DNA of 11,569 nucleotides, from positions 1-11,569 of the forward strand of contig DBWI01000020.1 in NCBI GenBank assembly GCA_002308915.1, read 5' to 3'. Shown piece after piece: positions 10,401 through 11,569 of the stretch. The notes beneath the pieces were generated by a model. It had not been told where the DNA came from. It did no database searches and saw only the letters and a list, made by a program, of their open reading frames with translations. This DNA comes from Christensenella sp. UBA1242. Its GTDB lineage: Bacteria > Bacillota > Clostridia > Christensenellales > UBA1242. A program made the position numbers and the translations under genes. Each line of letters starts with the position of its first letter. Within the stretch, counting starts at the first letter, position 1.

Positions 10401-11500
10401 GAACTAACATTATCACTATCTAAATATGCTTCGCTTTCAGAAATTGCCCTCAAACTTAATCTATATTCGTCAGGCATTAATCCAGTGAATTGATATTCGC
10501 CACCCCTAACTTCTACAACTGTTGTGTTGTCATTTGTGTCTGTGTATGTTAATTCGTAATGGAAATTGCCAACTTGTGAATTATCCCAAGTAACTTTTCC
10601 CCCACTAATACTCATTTGTGGTGCAAATAGTCTTGTGAGTTTTAATTCTTCACTTTCTGATTCAATTACAACTTTGTTTTGGATATTGCTTGTATCAACA
10701 CTAATAACTGATACAGAATAAACTTGTTGCTTTGTAGGATTTACAGAAGTTAAATCTATTACAGCACTCTTTTGTGTTATAACATCACTGATAACACCAT
10801 TAACTTTAACACGGAACGCTGTTACATCTGTACCTGCTTCCCATGTTAATAATTTTGTTTGGTCGTTATAACTAAGGCTGTGTGCTTTGCTTAATTTTTT
10901 AACTGTAAGCACTTCGCTATAACTTGAACCCCTGTAAATAACTTCACCATTTTGAGAATATGTATCACATTTAACTTTGATTTCCAAATTTCCACTTTGT
11001 GATAATTCTAACTTGTTGTCATTAATAACTCTTGTTTCTGTTACTTCATCACCATTTTTTATGCTAACAGTATATGAATTAACCGTTCTAATATCTTTGC
11101 CAATTTTTAGCAAAACAGGATTCCAAGAAATTGTATCGTTTTGAGCATCATATGTTAAGCCTACTGGAACTTCTGTGACAACAGCATTGCCTAATACTTT
11201 TATTTCAATATGAGAGGTTGAATCTTTGAACTTTGCTTGAACAAAAGTTGAACCAACACCAACAGCAGTTATTGTGTCTTCTTGAACAGAAACAACAGAA
11301 CTATCTAATGATGTAATATCCAAATCTTTTAATGTCACTCCATCGACTTCTATCATAGAAGGAAGTTGCATGGTTTGACCCAGCGACATTTCTATGTACG
11401 ACTCTGTAAAATTAAAATTGTACTTTTCATCACATGCAGAAAAAACAACCATGCTAAAAGCACAAATTAAAAATAAAAGGAATGTTGCAATTTTTTTCAT
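1448..11500 (-). CDS. Giant surface lipoprotein: Big_2, about 28 FN3-like units, GLUG-repeat C-terminus
   Basis: This 3350-residue protein (about 370 kDa at 110 Da per residue) is predicted to be exported and lipid-anchored. Residues 1-22 are a type II signal peptide with lipobox FSA-C and lipidated Cys23. Residues 30-103 resemble a Big_2 Ig-like domain (SLDSSVVSVQEDTITAVGVG). Residues 104-2912 are about 28 divergent FN3-like units, and 2913-3350 a GLUG-type repeat region ending in SYPILRWERD. An Asp/Glu/Pro tract (1905-1954) interrupts the twentieth unit. No catalytic motif, LPXTG, SLH or other wall-binding domain was seen, so a stalk with a distal adhesive or ligand-binding tip is the likeliest role, by inference. 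The ATG at 11500 is supported by GAGAGG nine bases upstream and by the signal peptide starting at once. One uninterrupted frame over 10 kb shows the gene is intact. A terminator follows 10 bases after the stop. The exact family was not recognised; naming rests on domain patterns. Confidence 0.93.
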   Translation of the reverse strand: MKKIATFLLFLICAFSMVVFSACDEKYNFNFTESYIEMSLGQTMQLPSMIEVDGVTLKDLDITSLDSSVVSVQEDTITAVGVGSTFVQAKFKDSTSHIEIKVLGNAVVTEVPVGLTYDAQNDTISWNPVLLKIGKDIRTVNSYTVSIKNGDEVTETRVINDNKLELSQSGNLEIKVKCDTYSQNGEVIYRGSSYSEVLTVKKLSKAHSLSYNDQTKLLTWEAGTDVTAFRVKVNGVISDVITQKSAVIDLTSVNPTKQQVYSVSVISVDTSNIQNKVVIESESEELKLTRLFAPQMSISGGKVTWDNSQVGNFHYELTYTDTNDNTTVVEVRGGEYQFTGLMPDEYRLSLRAISESEAYLDSDNVSSLAGITKLSPITLLFNTETKIISVADYQDKTIRLFVKFKDEVKDYNMVNGEFNWESTESGTYQVYAYVVSQNDRQLTSDVSNTINIVQIPRIDSAGLTQKVENGKYFVEFTERPDTSYTLMIVDGDTLIKQDDNSYGNVDDLFETAKRYTIQIVASKANVGTDTYVLQSVTELTLVRQANLELTLVNDENSAPQSVTWAEILTASGYEYQIKKNGQPFASETITATNISLKSLDYGRYVVAVKAIGRTIDSVLYLDSLNYSQVDYSIEYTLETPTLSFDRQTRVLTVEKVNRALDYRILLGEEVLAYDGTKENIQIDLTSKITGVTTYVIIATALNNEDELIKKSEDAVIRVTVLSAPQKYSVTKEGAVSVKNPPLMKMLNADKPFDLFIDDVESTMIGDGNTFVVKAKFNANTEIVDGNEYYLDSDFSTFTIQRLEKPAKPVVDETVVSWEPHATTNLVYKLTVSQYGVVTPIVYDDINKTSIDIFDDLEYIDKSSDFEISIAYVMEAPYTDILVREESVLYFTSPQSDPTVVHKLGSDTEVVVSENDGVTIASWSESEVEEAEYIVLLDGEQIYRGLDAELDITEYCAQEGSYKLRLRITKQGYISSEYVQVDIERLTSPVGLKINEYEDVSITETTYTSRELQTALITYNDEPIYNLAEVESTAELKLQLIAVKNTRGTKYYLDSHVSTFQFSRLETLTTLTADENIITFDKIFGIDNYELLFENETISRAYKTTDYEVSVINNVDVKNIVDEMGDVFTVKVRAIVGDFVASKIIINRLPSIYSEAISIKKLSTVQELVVENSDSEDLTQSTVKISWNYSFDDITINRFVINIYKDGTLLRQLFATGTDNYILTQDMQEAGDYYVTIYAEGKEQCINSDIVTSEHIIRLAKVTELNITQNARLYFTGTQNTVKYVVYYNYGNDQNGSVETTSTMVTLSDLVENNFFGEVTIKVLALGDGGTGENRTLSSKYSDSLVVNKAQSSDITLKENGLVAKGESPVASNSKFLITITQNNRVVKELEYNYDQEYLFEDFIYSDNQEQVPTNQELDFVITTRIMTNKSNYILSDATTKTFTRLPALSNAGFKREENDFVHYIWFYVDKIEHATKYIAVIEGEETIDNEGQITKGPDYIIDEFVGDGSYQKFALTADIYEHLGSQWTIKYYAMGKIITEGDGTNYVNGSALTISGKKLSEVQNLRTQNGQLAWDQISLASDYALKVTDELIYTGYVNDGIHTTKEKLTNLSGGYSINIKAIGNITTELTTQNIVLDSQFLASPYSCTKLPIVTDLRVNSGYIAFKKVALDEIIEREGLGNVQYYAVIDSNKYLLNKIQTEQSDYIFMECPLMYEMLSYGVTYELGVRVESSLSNLIYSDISETIKIKILDNTSRGKLRVELGVNSTDPIKYDYTKSYVVWDNDPNALYGYNLLVDDELIKVENNINRYQIDSDGVMEAGEHTFRLALAGSNSADEDGVYILNSPFGEILTYTKLSVPTLYVLDGKLVWKEVEGAYGYLVYLDGQLVSGQDPVNEIYLDYYQVIPDPNAPIDDPEDPIDDPVEPGDESGDEPGDEPTVDPDEHGEEEDPEPYIPQYEHIKLYGYDYEGANLNANKVYDRYTVVAVPSNGGNFVRGNEGVYTDVDSGEVIPVTKLKSPTMFGMKDGALCWEDMSMDILDLNDLYTGKPIEKTITTTIDALSNGGDEIEILLQSTIDATHNYEYHINAEKMMFFDDATKTLINQYGATIGLGNGWAEKYTGFGWPSLNYTYFELGSEIVAGEYKLSLKQVGNNYNYLTSNYGFGREVYVPFAPSATLVYRQNQFYLDWSSVSIPTKYNLATKYAVFALCREEPEDEEGEVVEYRRIIRKDLTGTSLNLSELIQSGDIDDKCVAFGVYVMGDDVQVLNGKISNVINTVILKKTKAFVRNGELYWNEQPSASEYLITYTEENNEESGTRYVTVYEPHWDGKELSSSISNYYIKIQAIGVKVSSTTDGVLTGPNCDNGKLTKLATPQARVTDGQINWTDFANTTSYVVAVFDGEQQIRRMPITKPAVENSVVWFNNEYEAINHTFKFRAVGDLSILIEDSETHAYISSDFGSDIIATTVQQVGNVIAKGGYINWDYINNGSIGVDYYKLIFNKIDSSDTIIDSDIIQAGSGFRLNTDTCQFAGSDLEASRYQLTVQAYFTTADQNGRYEYQGQTAYYIMSIKSDVYTFEKYKVVHSEDQSGLIDNILIKDGEFNWMFTGDFDPENYNYELKITPTSGDVITIVQEENTFSGYVLDELKPTAPFELEIRVVAKDETEGYINSNYLKFKNVYVDNAEPIYQLNAVKETDFILGYIEDSQYLHVMWDSYNISTGDRVVPINAQYLLTYWTSEDETQNTTILTTTQVSTEIFHSNISEEYTLYYTVQVLPLGNQSYVASKPSLVREIQKPRAVSEVLFNPTEQYFTWATDWTSADHIYKIKDEILQIDSNGRLVLDEDDNPIVLRTYMFITSSNSDDRYMPIEMGVHRVGVAIVLKNSGIEGDFTYYYNVGNLSEKDCGSPVTVDLFTIRETSAELYGGTGTSNNPYIITTGAQFANIKYRLTRPSYQNSYTITINGVETRHTLTGKDIEFCFKQMASITVEPLGVGNITDIFNGTYDGNYNTISWTFNLENIPTSNSYRQYVSLFNILGTTAVVKNLKINASFTGSLPVGATIALVTYENRGTIQNVSLGNTGDRMEFSDRFNMYWYGVAQKNEGTITKVVNNYSVTMTHSTNITGISIGYAGITSVNNGTISQVANYGNIAVQTTRATVAGIVGNNNGTVTEAVLSNTRTDIAILKESREQNVQVTFGGIIAINDGYISFSYARTHTYITRTAPRAVDYDGVYIGGLIGESSNSYIRSCYVQNIITKDSQIEVGNVYVFIANLKTVTAQDVQGVQWNGYACYYNSDQDFAAVGGNTTGYTLPQGYPQGNTNIPNGTVMNDGESHYTTTQENSYPILRWERDFGLLWS
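1451..2764 (-). repeat. GLUG-type repeat region (predicted beta-helix tip) of the giant lipoprotein
   Basis: Codons 2913-3350. The region opens with GGTGTSNNPYII followed by TTGAQFANI (about 2919-2939), the usual entry to GLUG-repeat regions. It continues with IFNGTYDGNYNTISW (2993-3007) and LFNILGTTAVVKNLKI (3026-3041), like the first turns of a right-handed beta-helix. At least six short repeats follow, beginning near residues 3056, 3089, 3123, 3152, 3191 and 3227. Their consensus is G-(I/L)-x-x-x-N-x-G-(T/Y)-I with a small hydrophobic tail, for example GIVGNNNGTVTEAV and GGLIGESSNSYIRSCYV. The end, SYPILRW, is also typical of GLUG-containing surface proteins. Such regions occur in bacterial adhesins and surface proteins; the ligand cannot be deduced. 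Confidence 0.75.
2765..11191 (-). repeat. Array of about 28 degenerate FN3-like units in the giant lipoprotein
   Basis: Codons 104-2912. Each unit is roughly 80-115 residues. The pattern is (K/R)L-x-x-P at the junction, then G-x-(I/L)-x-W-x-x-(V/I), then Y-x-(V/L)-x-(V/L)-(D/N)-G, then Y-(L/I)-x-S before the next junction. Approximate unit starts are 104, 204, 293, 375, 456, 546, 639, 722, 804, 904, 987, 1066, 1163, 1260, 1351, 1447, 1561, 1651, 1752, 1857, 2016, 2170, 2281, 2370, 2467, 2580, 2678 and 2791. The clearest are at 1561 (GQLAWDQISLASDYALKV), 1857 (DGKLVWKEVEGAYGYLVYLDG), 2281 (GELYWNEQPSASEYLI) and 2370 (DGQINWTDFANTTSYVVAV). Units at 375, 456, 639, 722, 987, 1066, 1260, 1351 and 1651 lack the core Trp and carry Phe, Val or another residue instead. 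Those at 1857 and 2016 are over-long because of insertions. Boundaries are read by eye and may shift by several residues; the fold is inferred. Confidence 0.75.
5639..5788 (-). repeat. Asp/Glu/Pro-rich tandem-repeat insert inside an FN3-like unit
   Basis: Codons 1905-1954 hold 22 acidic residues and 13 Pro in 50, with no Lys or Arg. Two heptads stand side by side, IDDPEDP (1911-1917) and IDDPVEP (1918-1924), followed by the tetrads GDES, GDEP, GDEP (1925-1936). The DNA repeats as well: 21-base and 12-base units between 5693 and 5770 are nearly identical. Both lengths are multiples of three, so expansion or loss of units keeps the frame. The flanks YLVYLDGQLV before it and YTVVAVPSNGG after it are strands of one FN3-like unit, so this is a loop extension and not a linker between domains. 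Confidence 0.85.
11192..11413 (-). other. Big_2-like Ig domain at the base of the giant lipoprotein
   Basis: Codons 30-103, directly after the lipidated Cys23. The order SLGQTMQLP, then LDSSVVSV, then DTITAVGVGSTFVQAKF follows the bacterial Ig-like group 2 pattern (x-S-x-d-x-x-V-x-x-V, then g-x-I-x-A-x-x-x-G-x-a-x-V). Single Big_2 domains next to a lipid anchor commonly act as membrane-proximal spacers. No ligand is suggested. Confidence 0.7.
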
Positions 11501-11509
11501 ATTATTGAA

Positions 11510-11515
11510 CCTCTC
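11510..11515 (-). promoter_or_regulatory. Ribosome binding site of the giant lipoprotein gene
   Basis: GAGAGG on the - strand, nine bases before the ATG at 11500. It fixes the start codon and indicates ordinary leadered translation. Confidence 0.75.
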
Positions 11516-11530
11516 AAGTTTTTTCGATTT

Positions 11531-11560
11531 ATTTTAACACTTTTTTTTTATTTTTATCAA
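11531..11560 (-). promoter_or_regulatory. Sigma-A-like promoter of the giant lipoprotein gene
   Basis: On the - strand TTGATA (11560-11555) and TAAAAT (11536-11531) each match the consensus in five of six bases and are 18 bases apart. Transcription would start near 11524, leaving a leader of about 24 bases that just contains the ribosome binding site. The spacer contains an unbroken run of nine A (11541-11549). No operator or riboswitch fits in so short a leader. Confidence 0.55.
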
Positions 11561-11569
11561 ATAAAAATA

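Noticed and set aside
1451..11191. Recurring short words that could suggest a CRISPR array or other DNA-level repeat
   Set aside because: The repetition is at the protein level, degenerate, and about 240-350 bases in period. There are no identical repeats with unique spacers.
11491..11497. A7 run in codons 2-4 of the giant gene as a phase-variation site
   Set aside because: Met followed by Lys codons is normal at the start of low-GC signal peptides, and seven A is common in this AT-rich DNA. The A9 in the promoter is the better candidate.

Overview
The window is AT-rich DNA carrying three protein genes, all ending in TAA. It looks like a low-GC Gram-positive bacterium of the Clostridia type, probably an uncultured gut lineage. 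The basis is the A+T-rich codon use, Shine-Dalgarno and sigma-A-like signals, a CwlD-type amidase, and surface proteins of the long beta-sandwich kind common in gut Bacillota. The exact lineage cannot be read from the sequence.

Layout. Bases 1-536 (+) hold the C-terminal 177 codons of a membrane-anchored surface protein that starts outside the window. It converges on a minus-strand block, with a probable bidirectional terminator at 545-578 between them. Reading leftward, the minus-strand block starts with a sigma-A-like promoter and ribosome binding site (11510-11560). Next comes one very large gene (11500-1448, 3350 codons), then a strong hairpin terminator (1401-1437), then a 226-codon N-acetylmuramoyl-L-alanine amidase (1359-679). 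No RNA gene, mobile element, CRISPR array or attachment site was found.

The dominant object is the 3350-residue lipoprotein. From the N-terminus it has a lipoprotein signal peptide with Cys23, a Big_2-like Ig domain, about 28 degenerate FN3-like beta-sandwich units, and a C-terminal GLUG-repeat region that probably folds as a beta-helix. One of the FN3-like units is interrupted by an Asp/Glu/Pro-rich repeat tract. The plan suggests a very long stalk, lipid-anchored at its N-terminus, that presents a distal tip. No catalytic domain is visible and its ligand is unknown.

All three products appear to act at the cell envelope: a transmembrane-anchored surface protein, a giant lipoprotein and a wall hydrolase. 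The terminator between the last two argues against a simple operon, so any joint function is inference. Two 9-base A runs, one in the promoter spacer of the giant gene and one inside the amidase gene, are possible slippage sites.
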